64,000 bases of DNA, from the NCBI GenBank assembly GCA_001970955.1, contig MPUH01000088.1, positions 49,377-113,376 on the forward strand, written 5' to 3'. Shown in pieces: positions 20,435 to 30,919 of the stretch. The stretch comes from Stentor coeruleus. Lineage: Eukaryota; Ciliophora; Heterotrichea; Heterotrichida; Stentoridae. The position numbers and the translations under genes are program-made. Positions within the stretch are counted from its first letter, which is position 1. Every line of letters begins with the position of its first letter. Under the pieces are notes generated by a model, which saw nothing but the letters and a program-made list of their open reading frames with translations, did not search any database and was not told the origin of the DNA.

Positions 20435-22426
20435 CTAAACAATTATTAAAGTTTTTTTGGATTTCAATTCTTCAATAACCTTAGTTTCATCTTTTTCTGC
20501 TTTTCTTGGTGGTGCAAACAACAATTTTTCTAGATTTGAAGCTGGCATTTCTACACTTAATACCACTACCAAAGCAAAAAATGATGTGAGAATAAAAAAA
20601 TAAATAGCAAATTGAAGATTTCCATAAATACTATATGCAAGAGCTGCTCTTTGGCTTTTCCAAACTATTTCCATAATAGGTAAGTGTATTAGATAAATAG
20701 AGAAATTAAGTTTTGCCAAAATACCCCAGATATTTAATTCCATAATTTTTGCAAGAGAAGTAAAATGGCCCATTAGTAAAGGTATTAACGTAAATGCTAT
20801 ACCTAATCCATATACTAATCTTTGAACACCTAAGAAAATGTAATTAGCTTTATTGCTCCATTTTGGAAAGTTTAAACTATTTCCTGGCTCTTGGTAAGTG
20901 TCATTCATAGCGAAAAGGATAACATTGATGAAAAGTATTCCAAATACAAAAACTGTAATTCTAACAATTTTATTTTCAAGACTATTCTGAAAAAACTGAG
21001 CAACTTTATCATAAGGTTTACCATTTTCCCTAAAATGCTTCATATTATAAACCATAAATCCAGCTGCCATTCCCAGCGCATAAGGGGCGATTCTCACATA
21101 CGGTTTAGTGTAAAAATATTCAAGATACTCTCTAAATCGATCTACAGCAAATACAATTGCATTAAGGTCATATTTTTGTGCTATCATGCCTGCACTTAAA
21201 CATCCAATAAAACATGAAATTAATACAAAAACCCAACCAAGTAATCTGTTTACTCGGGAATAAAGTAATAAAGCAAATACTGAGACTATAAAAAATTGCA
21301 TATCGTTTGCCAGATACCAACCAACTTCTACACAACCACTTCCTCGGCCATTAGGGATGAAATTGTTTATATATAAAAGATTTGAATACCAATAATCAGG
21401 ACAGTCTCCATGAAATAGCTCGTCAATATAAACATTTGTAGGCCCTGAACCTAAATACTTTTGCAATGACCAGAAGAATAGAAGGCAAAACATGTAAAGA
21501 GGGGTTATTCGAAGATATCTATGGACTAAAGCTAAACCAGATTTAAGTATGTATAAGTTCGGAGTTTTAACTATCTCTTCTAAGAAAAGATAAGTCACCA
21601 GTAATCCAGACATGAAAAAAAATGTGTCCACCGCATTGCACGCTCCTAAAGACACTAAAAATTCTGATCTTTTAAATTCAGTTAAAGCATTATTATAGTC
21701 AGAAAGTACCGGAACAGTCATCCCAAACATAGTAGTATGCCCAAGTACCACCCATCCTATACTTAAAACTCTCACAAAATTCAAAATTTCTAAATTTTCT
21801 CTAACTATAGGAGATCTCATTCTAACGGTTAACAGTTTTTTTCCGTTTTCTAATATGGAAAAGCAAACCAAAATTTTACCCAATTTATTTTCTTTGAATT
21901 CACTTTTTGCATAGTAATCAACAACCGAACTACTAATTAGTAAAGCAAAAAGCAAAGAAACAAAAACAATCATGGCCAAAGCACCTGATGAATAATGGGC
22001 ATAATGTTCTTTCTGATAATCGACTGGAAATACGACTTGACCGTATTTCATGCCTTGGATGTTGCTTATATCATTGATTTTCACAGCAAGAGGATGAACA
22101 AATATTATTTGCTCTAAAGTGCTTTGATTAAAGAATTCATCGTAATCTTTTGTTGTGCATATTTCTGGACTGCACATGCTTTGGACCATAAAAGGTGATA
22201 CTGAGGCTATTGTAAATGAATATTTAGCTTCTTGGAGTTTATTACATGAGTAAAAACAGCCAAGATCATTAAGCCTCATACCAGAATATTGAAGCATTGT
22301 AGAGTAATTGCTTGAAAATAAAGGAGAGCCTATACTCTTAACAATTTCTTGTAACTCAGACAAGCAGCTTGAAAGAGTAAAAATAATTATTTGGAGTAGT
22401 ATGAAGCCTCTAATCCAATAATTCAT
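20435..22426 (-). CDS. Membrane acyltransferase, NRF-6/acyltransferase-3 family (tandem copy A)
   Basis: A 663-residue integral membrane protein. A signal peptide (about 1-21) leads into an NRF-type extracytoplasmic N-domain with paired cysteines (C57/C61, C85/C90), one membrane span near 148-170, then an acyltransferase-3 domain (about 212-630) with many spans. Family marks are NFVRVLSIGWVVLGHT (candidate catalytic His230), DTFFFMSGLL, HRYLRITPLYMF (303-313), GCVEVGWYLANDMQFF and IYLIHLPIMEIVW. The family transfers acyl groups across membranes; nematode NRF-6 acts in lipid and drug uptake. The substrate here is unknown. It is almost the same, without length change, as the gene at 24311-26302. 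Confidence 0.9.
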   Translation of the reverse strand: MNYWIRGFILLQIIIFTLSSCLSELQEIVKSIGSPLFSSNYSTMLQYSGMRLNDLGCFYSCNKLQEAKYSFTIASVSPFMVQSMCSPEICTTKDYDEFFNQSTLEQIIFVHPLAVKINDISNIQGMKYGQVVFPVDYQKEHYAHYSSGALAMIVFVSLLFALLISSSVVDYYAKSEFKENKLGKILVCFSILENGKKLLTVRMRSPIVRENLEILNFVRVLSIGWVVLGHTTMFGMTVPVLSDYNNALTEFKRSEFLVSLGACNAVDTFFFMSGLLVTYLFLEEIVKTPNLYILKSGLALVHRYLRITPLYMFCLLFFWSLQKYLGSGPTNVYIDELFHGDCPDYWYSNLLYINNFIPNGRGSGCVEVGWYLANDMQFFIVSVFALLLYSRVNRLLGWVFVLISCFIGCLSAGMIAQKYDLNAIVFAVDRFREYLEYFYTKPYVRIAPYALGMAAGFMVYNMKHFRENGKPYDKVAQFFQNSLENKIVRITVFVFGILFINVILFAMNDTYQEPGNSLNFPKWSNKANYIFLGVQRLVYGLGIAFTLIPLLMGHFTSLAKIMELNIWGILAKLNFSIYLIHLPIMEIVWKSQRAALAYSIYGNLQFAIYFFILTSFFALVVVLSVEMPASNLEKLLFAPPRKAEKDETKVIEELKSKKTLIIV

Positions 22427-24310
22427 TATTATTGACTGATTAAAAGAAATTAAGTTAGTACTTACATAAATATATCATTTTTCTTAACGGATATCAAAAA
22501 TAGTATACAAATATGCATATTTTGCTTTAGCTATAAAGAATCTTTAAAAATTGTTGAAAATTAATTTGATACCCAAATTATTAACATCATTTTTAGAATT
22601 ATTATAAATGCTTGTAAACCTTTATTAAAAAGACCCAAAAAAATCATTGTTATATAAGAAAAGATAGTGTTAAACAAATTTGGTAAACAAAAGACTGAGC
22701 GTGCAGGGAAAAAAAATTCTCACTATTAGAAATAGTTTAAAGGTTATTTAAGTAAAGTATTTCTTATATTTATTATTTTGATAAGATAAACTATAAAATT
22801 TATTAAAATTATGCAAATTTTTGAGATCTTCTAATTTTTTTTGTATGTTTAGCCTAATAAACATATTTTATTAAGACAAAGATTAATCTTAGTTAAACTT
22901 TCCTATGCTCTCTTGTAATAATACTTAATATATCCCTTTGGTTTAATATCTAAATTTAGATTATAAATACAATCTAAAGCGTATGCTTGTTGCATAAATT
23001 TTTACATCCTTTGTATGCTCTTTTAAACATTTTAAGAAGCTAAAGGCATAAAGGATATTACAGCAGGTAATCACATAGAGTAAAAAATAAGAAATCTGTG
23101 GAGTTTATGAATAAAAATTAAGTTTGCTAGGCAAGAAATACTAAAAACTAAAGATAGTCCTTAGTATACAATTCTTTTTCAGCTTCTTGTACTTAGTTTC
23201 TATAAAGAATTGCCTTTAATTACTACTAGCTATGAGCTTCTAATCCCTTTAAGTAAAATTTTAACCATACTAGAACTTAAAGAATGTATTTTGTTTAATT
23301 AGTTTTATTATCATACTGCTTATAGTAACACTTTAACTACTTATTTACATAGCATTTAAAAGTAAAGTTTAATCCAAGGTGAATACTATTTATTTACTAC
23401 CCAGATTTTTCAATTTTACATAAAAACTGAATGCGAATGCTTATTTGAAGAGCCTAATAGATTAAACAAAATGAATTTTTTTCTAAGGATAAGAATTAAG
23501 CAAAATGATTTTTTTTCTAAAGATAAGAATCTAGTAAGTTATTATTAGGTTAAAAACTATATTTTTATTAACTTGAATAGTATACACTTAAATTTTTTTT
23601 ATATTTCAGATAGGCAATGAAGAAATGAAAATAATTAACTAGAGAAGTATGAAGGATTTAACCCAATAGTTTGTTATTAATGATCTAATCAGTGGAAACT
23701 TAGATACTCTTATAAATATGCTATTATATTTAATTTTTATACTTTAGTCATATAAGTATTTTATGAAAAATTTAGAATCATAGCATAAAATTCTAACCCA
23801 ATATATTTTCTAATCTTTGTTTAAGATTTGATTAGAGACTCAACATATAAATCATAATATTAAAATTATAATACTTTAAAAATTAGTTTTTTTTCTGACC
23901 TATGTTTATGACTTTATAATTTCAACATCTTCTTGTAAAATAGTTCTTAAAAGCATAAAGTATAAACTAAATATAGTTATGATTTTCCAAAATCTTTCTT
24001 ACCTTCAGGTTGGATTAATACATGATATTTATAAGCAACATGAGTTGAGTATTAAAAATACTAAAGTGAATATTTAAGTTTATATCACTTATAATTTTTA
24101 TATATATCAATTCTTAGCTAAATAAAATTAAGATTATTGATTAAGGTTTTGAAATGATTAAGCATGGTGATTCTATATTGGCTTTCTTATCATAGGCTTT
24201 AAAGATTTAATCTGGCTTAGAAATTTTTTGAGCAATGAAATATGAAAGGATTATAAAAATATACAAACAAAACAACTATTTGAAATAAGAGTTACTAATA
24301 ATACTGCTAA
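22427..24310. repeat. Spacer between tandem acyltransferases A and B
   Basis: 22480-23590 is homologous to 26360-27340 downstream in order and orientation, as the shared 5' side of each copy (for example GCTAAAGGCATAAAG and CTAGGCAAGAAATACTAAAA occur in both). 23600-23690 resembles the signal-peptide end of the gene itself, a small relic at the copy junction. From about 23715 the sequence matches the 3' flank at 19770. No intact gene lies here. Confidence 0.7.
23464..23531. repeat. 34-bp direct repeat, two units
   Basis: Two adjacent units built around CAAAATGA, a T-run and CTAAgGATAAGAAT, with about three differences. The matching place downstream (about 27265-27300) has one unit only, so this is a copy-A-specific expansion. 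Confidence 0.65.
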
Positions 24311-26302
24311 CTAAACAACTGTTAATTTTTTTTTGGATTTCAGTTTTTCAGTAACCTTAGTTCCATCATCTTCCACTTTTTTTGGTGGTGTAAACAGCAA
24401 TTTTTCTAGATTTGAAACAGGCATTTCTACACTTAGTACTACTATTACAGCAAAGAATGATGTAAGAATAAAGAAGTAAACAGTAAATTGAAGATTTCCA
24501 TAAACACTATATGCAAAAGCTGCTCTTTGGCTTTTCCAAATTATCTCCATAATAGGTAAGTGTATTAAATAAGTAGAAAAATTAAGTTTTGCCAAAATAC
24601 CCCAAATATTTAATTCCATAATTTTTGCAAGAGAAGTAAAATGACCCATTAACAAAGGTAGCAGTATAAATGTTATACCCAATCCATATATTAATCTTTG
24701 AATACCTAAGAAAATGCTGTTAGCTTCATTGCTCCATTTTGGATAGTTAAAATTATTTCCTGGTTCTTGGTAAGTGTCATTCAGAGTAAAAACGATAGCA
24801 TTGATGAAAAGTATTCCAAATACAAAAACACTAACTCTAACAATTTTATTTTCAAACTTACTCTGAATAAACTGAGCAACTTTATCATAAGGTTTACCAT
24901 TTTCCCTATTATACTTCATATTATAAAGTATAAATCCAGTTGCCATTCCCAACGCATAAGGGGCGATTCTCACATACGGCTTAGTGTAAAAATATTCAAG
25001 ATACTCACTAAATTTATCTGCAGCAAATACAATTGCATTAAATTCATATTTTTGTGCTATAATGCCTGCACTTAAACATCCAATAAAACATGAAAATAAT
25101 ACAAAAGCCCAACCAAACAATCTGTTTACTCGTGAATAAATTAATAAAACAAATATTGAGATTATAAAGAATTGCATATCGTTTGCCAGATACCAACCAA
25201 CTTCTACACAACCACTTCCTCGGCCATCAGGGATAAAGTTGTTTATGTATAAAAGATTTGAATACCAGTAATCAGGACAGTCTCCATGAAATAGCTCGTC
25301 AATATAAACATTTGTAGGCCCTGAACCTAAATGCTTTTGCAATGACCAGAAGAATAGAAGGCAAAACATGTAAAGAGGGGTTATTCGAAGATATCTATGG
25401 ACTATAGCTAAACCAGATTTAAGTAAGTATAAGTTCGGAGTTTTAACTATCTCTTCTAAGAAAAGATAAGTCACCAGCAATCCAGACATGAAAAAAAATG
25501 TGTCCACCGCATTGAACGCTCCAAAAGACACTAAAAATTCTGGTTTTTTAAATTCATTTAAAGCATTATTATAGTCAGCAATTACCGGAACTGTCATTCC
25601 AAACATAGTAGTATGCCCAAGTATCACCCATCCTATACTTAAAACCCTCACAAAATTCAAAATTTCTAAATTTTCTTTAGTATCAGAGGATCTGATTCTA
25701 GTAGCCAACAGTTTTTTTCCATTTTCTAATATGGAAAAGCAAACCAAAATTGTACCTAATTTATTTTCTTTGAGATTACTTTTTGCATAGTAGTCAACAA
25801 CCGAACCGATTATTAGTAAAGCAAAAAGTAAAGAAACAAAAATAATCATGGCCAAAGCACCTGGTGAGTAATGAGCATAATGTTCTTGCTGGTAATCGAT
25901 TGGAAATACAACTTGGCCGTATTTCATGCCTTGGATGTTTCTGATACTATTAATTTTCACAGCAAGAGGATGAATAAACTTAAATTTTTCTAAAGTGCTT
26001 TCACTGAAGAATTCATCGTAATCTTTTGTTGTGCATATTTCTGGACTGCACATGCTTTGGACTATGAAAGGTGATACTGAGGCTATTGTAAATGAATATT
26101 TAGTTTCTTGGAGTTTATTACATGAGTAAAAACAGCCAAGATCATTAAGCCTCATACTAGAATATTGAAGCATTGTAGAGTAATTGCTTGAAAACACAGG
26201 AGAACCTATACTCTTAACAATTTCTTGTAGCTCAGATAAACAACTTGAAAGTGTTAAAGTAACTATTTGGAGTAGTATAAAGCCCGTAATCCAATAGTTC
26301 AT
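24311..26302 (-). CDS. Membrane acyltransferase, NRF-6/acyltransferase-3 family (tandem copy B)
   Basis: A 663-residue protein, colinear with the gene at 20435-22426 with no net length difference: same signal peptide region (MNYWITGFILLQ), same cysteine pairs, same GWVILGHT, HRYLRITPLYMF and GWYLANDMQFF motifs. Substitutions are scattered and mostly conservative, concentrated in the N-domain and the Lys/Glu-rich C-terminal tail, so both copies look to be under purifying selection. A multi-pass membrane enzyme at the cell surface or endomembranes is expected from the family; its acceptor is unknown. Confidence 0.9.
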   Translation of the reverse strand: MNYWITGFILLQIVTLTLSSCLSELQEIVKSIGSPVFSSNYSTMLQYSSMRLNDLGCFYSCNKLQETKYSFTIASVSPFIVQSMCSPEICTTKDYDEFFSESTLEKFKFIHPLAVKINSIRNIQGMKYGQVVFPIDYQQEHYAHYSPGALAMIIFVSLLFALLIIGSVVDYYAKSNLKENKLGTILVCFSILENGKKLLATRIRSSDTKENLEILNFVRVLSIGWVILGHTTMFGMTVPVIADYNNALNEFKKPEFLVSFGAFNAVDTFFFMSGLLVTYLFLEEIVKTPNLYLLKSGLAIVHRYLRITPLYMFCLLFFWSLQKHLGSGPTNVYIDELFHGDCPDYWYSNLLYINNFIPDGRGSGCVEVGWYLANDMQFFIISIFVLLIYSRVNRLFGWAFVLFSCFIGCLSAGIIAQKYEFNAIVFAADKFSEYLEYFYTKPYVRIAPYALGMATGFILYNMKYNRENGKPYDKVAQFIQSKFENKIVRVSVFVFGILFINAIVFTLNDTYQEPGNNFNYPKWSNEANSIFLGIQRLIYGLGITFILLPLLMGHFTSLAKIMELNIWGILAKLNFSTYLIHLPIMEIIWKSQRAAFAYSVYGNLQFTVYFFILTSFFAVIVVLSVEMPVSNLEKLLFTPPKKVEDDGTKVTEKLKSKKKLTVV

Positions 26303-27555
26303 TATTATTGATTGATTAAAGAAAATTAGCTCAGTATTTATTATACATATATATATATATAATATTTCTAACGGATATCAATAATAGTATACAAATATGT
26401 ATATTTTTACCTTAGTTATAAAGAATTATAATAATTTACTTCCCCAATTGTAAACATCAATTTTAGTATCATCATAATATCTTAGTAAGCCTTCCTTAAA
26501 AAAGCCAAAAAAAATCATCATTAGTATAATAGAGATACTATTTAGCAAATTTAGTAAACAAAAACTTAGTGTGCAGGAAATACAACAAAATGTTTTTAGC
26601 TATTTAGAAATAATTAGAGGTTATTTAAGTAAAGTATTTCTTGTATTTATAATCTTGATATCAAACTTATGTAAATTTTTTAGATTTTCTAATTTTTTGG
26701 TATTTTTAACCTGAAAAACATATTTTATTAGTACAAGGATTAACCCTAGTTAAACTTTCCTATGAACTCTTGTAATAATATCACTTGAGAGCTGAAATAA
26801 TTAAAGCATATGCTTGTTGTATAAATTTTTACATCCTTTATATGCCCTTTTAGACATTTTAAGAAGCTAAAGGCATAAAGAAAATCTCAGCAGTAAACAA
26901 ATAAGAAATCTGGAGTTTATGAGTAAAATTACGTTTACTAGGCAAGAAATACTAAAAACTAATGATAGTCTTTAATATATAAAAAAAATTCAGCTTCTTA
27001 TACTTAGTTTCTATATGCCTTTGATTACCATCATAAACTTCTGATCCCTATGCAAAAAATTTTAACTATATCATAACTTAAAGAGTGTATTTTGTTTAAT
27101 TACCAAGCAGCTTGTATCAACACTTTAACTAATTATTTACATGTTATTTAAAAATAAAGTTTAATCCAAGGTGAATGCCATTTATTTGTTACCCAGACAA
27201 ACCATTTTTTTATTTTATATAAGAACTTAATGCGAATGCTTATTTGAAAAGCCCCTATAGAATAAGCATAATGATTTTTTCTAACAAATAAGAAACTAGT
27301 AAGTCATTATTAGGTTAAAACACTATAAAATTATATTTTTTAACTATAATTATTCTTGAAAAAAAAAATTCTTAATCAATCCGTACTGATGATTTTTAAC
27401 TATACTAGCTTTTAGTACTAATAATTTTCCAAGATTAGATGCAATAAATTTAATGTAATTATCTTTTGATACAGCATATAAAATATTAAAATATGAAAAT
27501 AGCCATGCTTTGAATACTATTAGAGGCTCTATAATTTTATAAAGCATATGATTAC
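26303..27555. repeat. 5' flank of acyltransferase copy B, repeated upstream of copy A
   Basis: 26360-27340 matches 22480-23590. It begins with a short (TA)n run at about 26345-26361. Beyond 27350 the similarity to copy A stops, which marks one edge of the duplication. Confidence 0.65.
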
Positions 27556-27860
27556 TCTAAGTAATATTATAATTATAGGAAATTAAGTTTTTCTGTAATA
27601 AATTTAGAATAAAGATGTGCAGGTTTTCAAATGAGTTTAAATAAGCTAGTACTAAATAATCAAACCTTCCCATTAAGAATTTAGAATCTTTAAATACTTT
27701 ATCAAGTGCAACTCTCTTTGATAAATCTACTTTCAGCATATTTCTTAAAGTATTTTTTGAATAAAATTATCAAGACTAGGGAAATTTAAAACAAAAAGTT
27801 TCTATGATATTCTTAAGAATTTAAATCAAGGTCTGGCTTATTTATTAAAAAAGTATATTT
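27556..27860 (-). pseudogene. Possible protein-kinase C-lobe relic
   Basis: On the minus strand, pieces in different frames read DNFIQKIL and then RNMLKVDLSKRVALDKVFKD, which looks like kinase subdomain XI (the LxxxML..D..KR pattern). Upstream KPDLDLNS is followed by stops. No catalytic motifs remain. This is weak evidence and could be chance in AT-rich DNA. It lies just outside the duplicated acyltransferase unit. Confidence 0.3.
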
Positions 27861-28085
27861 AGCTCTTACCAATATTTTCAATACCAATGATGATATGTTT
27901 AAGGGATTTAAAAAATTTAAGATAACTACTGTTGCTAACTTTTGGTATTTATGAATCTTTTAAGTGCTTAATAATAAAAATTTTCTAAGAATGAAAATAA
28001 TCTAAATTCAAATACCTTTTATAATTAAGATATGAGCTTTATAAAGCAAGTTAAGAACTTTATCTAAATTACCTAGTTACTAGTT
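27861..28085. other. Spacer before the acyltransferase pseudogene
   Basis: AT-rich; no coding signal. On the minus strand this is the 3' side of the broken acyltransferase. Confidence 0.4.
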
Positions 28086-29959
28086 TTAATGATGGCTAGT
28101 TTCATTCAGCTTAAAACTATGATGTTCTATATCTTCTGTGTGACCAGACGAAGTTTTTTCATGTTTGTTTTGATAAAAAACTAGCTTTTCAAGATTAACT
28201 GTAGGCATTTCAATTCCAAAAACTATCGGCACAGCAAAAAAGTTTGACAAGACAAAGAAATACACTGTGTTCTGAATATTCAAATACACTCCATAATTAT
28301 AAGAAGAACCTTGACTTTTCCACACTATCTCCATTATTGGCAAATGTATTAAGTAAACAGCAAATGTAAGTTTAGCCAAAATGCACCAAGGATACAAAAG
28401 CATAAATTGTGAAATTGGTCTAAAATACCCTAACAATAAAGGTAATAATACCATAGAAAGTCCAAGTCCAAATCCAAAGCGGTTAAAAGTCATATAAATA
28501 GCATTCTCATTACCAGTCCAATAAGAAAAGTCATAACTAGATCCAGGTTTATTAAAAGTATTAAACTCTGTAAATATAAATACATTTACAATTCCCCACC
28601 CAATTAAAAATACCGAATATCTGAAAAAAGCATTTTCGCAAGATTTAACTATTTTATGGGCTAATTTATCATAAACAACAGAATTTTCTTTATAATGTTT
28701 TACTGTGTATAAAATCATCCCACAGATTATTCCTAGAAAATATGGAGGAGATCTTGTATAAGGTTTTGTGTAATAATATTCGATATACTCTTGACATTTA
28801 TCTATAGCAAAAATTATAGTATTTAATTCATGTAAATGAGCTACTATCCCAGCTGAAACACAACCTATAATGCACATGAGTATTATTAAAACCCATCCTA
28901 AGACTCTACTTGTTTTTATGTATAAAACAAAGATGATTGAAGCTACTATAAAAAATTGCATATCATTAGCTAAATACCAGCCAACTTCTACACAGCCACT
29001 TCCTCTTCCTTCAGGTATAAAATTATTAAGAAAAATTAAATTTGTATACCAATAATCTTGACAATCTCCATTAAAAAATTCATCAATTAGGACATATCCT
29101 GGCCCTGAACCTAAATGCTTTTGTAGTGTCCAAAAGAAAAATAAACAAAACATGTACACTGGGATTATTCTAAGGAATCTGTGTAGAATTGCAAGAAATA
29201 TCTTTAGTAAATAAAGGTTTTTGTTTTTTTCGATTTCTGTTATGAAAAGATAAGCGGCTAAGAAACCTGACATCCAGAAAAATGTGTCGACTGCATAAAA
29301 TCCAGCTTGGACTATTATGAAATTTGCAGTAGTTGCATTGTCTATAGCTATGCTGTAGTTTGAATTTATTGGGACCATGAGACCGAATATTCCTACATGG
29401 CCTAGAATAACCCAACCTATTCCAAAACCCGAACTGAATTTAAAATTTCAAGATAATCAATTTCACTCTTTCCATTATTATTTCTTGTAGAAAAGAACTT
29501 TTTGCTATTGCTTATAAATGAAAAGCATTTTATTATTTTCCCGATCCTTGAACTCTCTAAGCCTTTCCAATTAATCAACTCAATAATTGTAGAAGTCAAA
29601 ATAATCAATGAAAAGAAGCTAATAAATACTATCATAGCTATAGCACCTCTAGAATATTCCCCATAATTATCCTCTTGATAATCCGCACTGAATATAACTC
29701 CATATTCCTCAATATTTGAAATTTTTCTAGGGTCATTAATTTTTACTGCTAATGGGTGCACTTGTGGGAATTTTCCTTTTGATACAAAAAACTCTAAACT
29801 TTTATAATCTTCTTCAGTGCAAATATCTGGACCACACAAGGTTTGTACAATCATAGGAGATAATCCATGGATAAGAAGTACATAATTTGCATTATCAATT
29901 TTCTTACATGTATAGAAATCTCCTAAGTTGTTAATAGTAGCTCCTGACATTTGTAACAT
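28086..29959 (-). pseudogene. Acyltransferase-3/NRF family copy, frameshifted and N-terminally truncated
   Basis: Two overlapping pieces of one family member. The first (29959-29417) starts at MLQMSGATINNLGDFYTC, equivalent to residue 44 of the intact paralogues, with no signal peptide or first part of the N-domain upstream. It runs through CGPDICTEEDY to NSVRVL, where the frame is lost. In the next frame the conserved IGWVILGH follows immediately and the rest (29378-28086) is intact to the C-terminus, including RFLRIIPVYMF and GWYLANDMQFF. Between VL and IGW two bases stand where the paralogues have one Ser codon, so a single-base deletion explains the break. A base-call error is the alternative for the frameshift, but not for the missing N-terminus. 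Confidence 0.82.
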
Positions 29960-30919
29960 TGTAGATAAATATTTATAATATAATAGTTTTGTATAATCTT
30001 AACTTTTAAAAGATAAATCCTTTAATTAAGTTTATAATTTTTTTTGTCATTTTAGAGTTGCACTTATATAAACATGTCTATGCTTATTCTATTTAAAGCA
30101 ACTGAAGGATTCTCCCAAAATACGGATTATTTAATTAGATATTAGAGACATGGTAGTAAAATATTGTGAGCATATAATTTTCTCACTCAGTATAAGAAAT
30201 ACCTTTTGGAATTTATTATTTAATCATTTTAAGCTTATAAACTTGAAATATAACACTAATACAACTACCAAAGTTCAGATAAAAATCTAATATTTTCCGA
30301 AATAATTTTCTAGTAATTTTTAGTATTTTGTATAGTTTTTATAAAAGAGCATTTGTAAGCAAGCTACTTTTAAAAAGAGACTTTAAAAATCAAAAAATAC
30401 ATAAACAATAACTAAATCCTCCTATAAATCTTATTTTGTTATATTAATTAAATAAAAGCTGAACTTTAGTGTCTTCGATATAGTTTAACTATTTTCAAGC
30501 GAAAATACATATATATTATTCCTATAAAAATAAATAATGCTTAGAGGAAAATGTTTTATAGAAAAATACTTGCTTATTATTAATACCTTCATCCTTAAGC
30601 TTAGCAGAAATACTATTTATTATATAATTTCTTAAATTATATCTTTGCTGATCAATAGTCGAAGTTTTCATCTGAAAGTCTAAATTTTTACTTAATATTT
30701 TGAATCATACTAAGTATAATAAACTTAATAAACATTTTTATGTAGATTTATCATAAGCATTTTTTAATTTCTTCTCCTGAAATACAAATTTTATACATNG
30801 GACTTTTGTATTAAATACTAAGTATAATAAACTTAATAAACATTTTTATGTAGATTTATCATAAGCATTTTTTAATTTCTTCTCCTGAAATACAAATTTT
30901 ATACATCATATAATTATTG
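29960..30919. other. Intergenic between divergent acyltransferases, containing an assembly join
   Basis: AT-rich with no gene seen. It contains the N at 30799 and the duplicated 92-bp contig end described separately. Confidence 0.5.
30707..30906. repeat. 92-bp duplicated contig end around an N
   Basis: 30707-30798 and 30815-30906 are identical as far as I can read, separated by N (30799) and 15 bases. This is what an unmerged overlap between two contigs produces. Confidence 0.85.

Noticed and set aside
26345-26361. (TA)n run
   Set aside because: Short simple repeat expected by chance in DNA this AT-rich.
29403-29422. A 15-nt GT...AG stretch (GTTGGGTTATTCTAG) near the frameshift of the broken acyltransferase, as a possible intron
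   Set aside because: It would remove the conserved GWVIL residues before the catalytic GH and lacks A at the sixth base from the end; a one-base deletion explains the break better.
19040-30919. Acyltransferase island as a mobile element or virus insertion
   Set aside because: No transposase, integrase, terminal repeats or viral genes; the layout fits tandem gene duplication.
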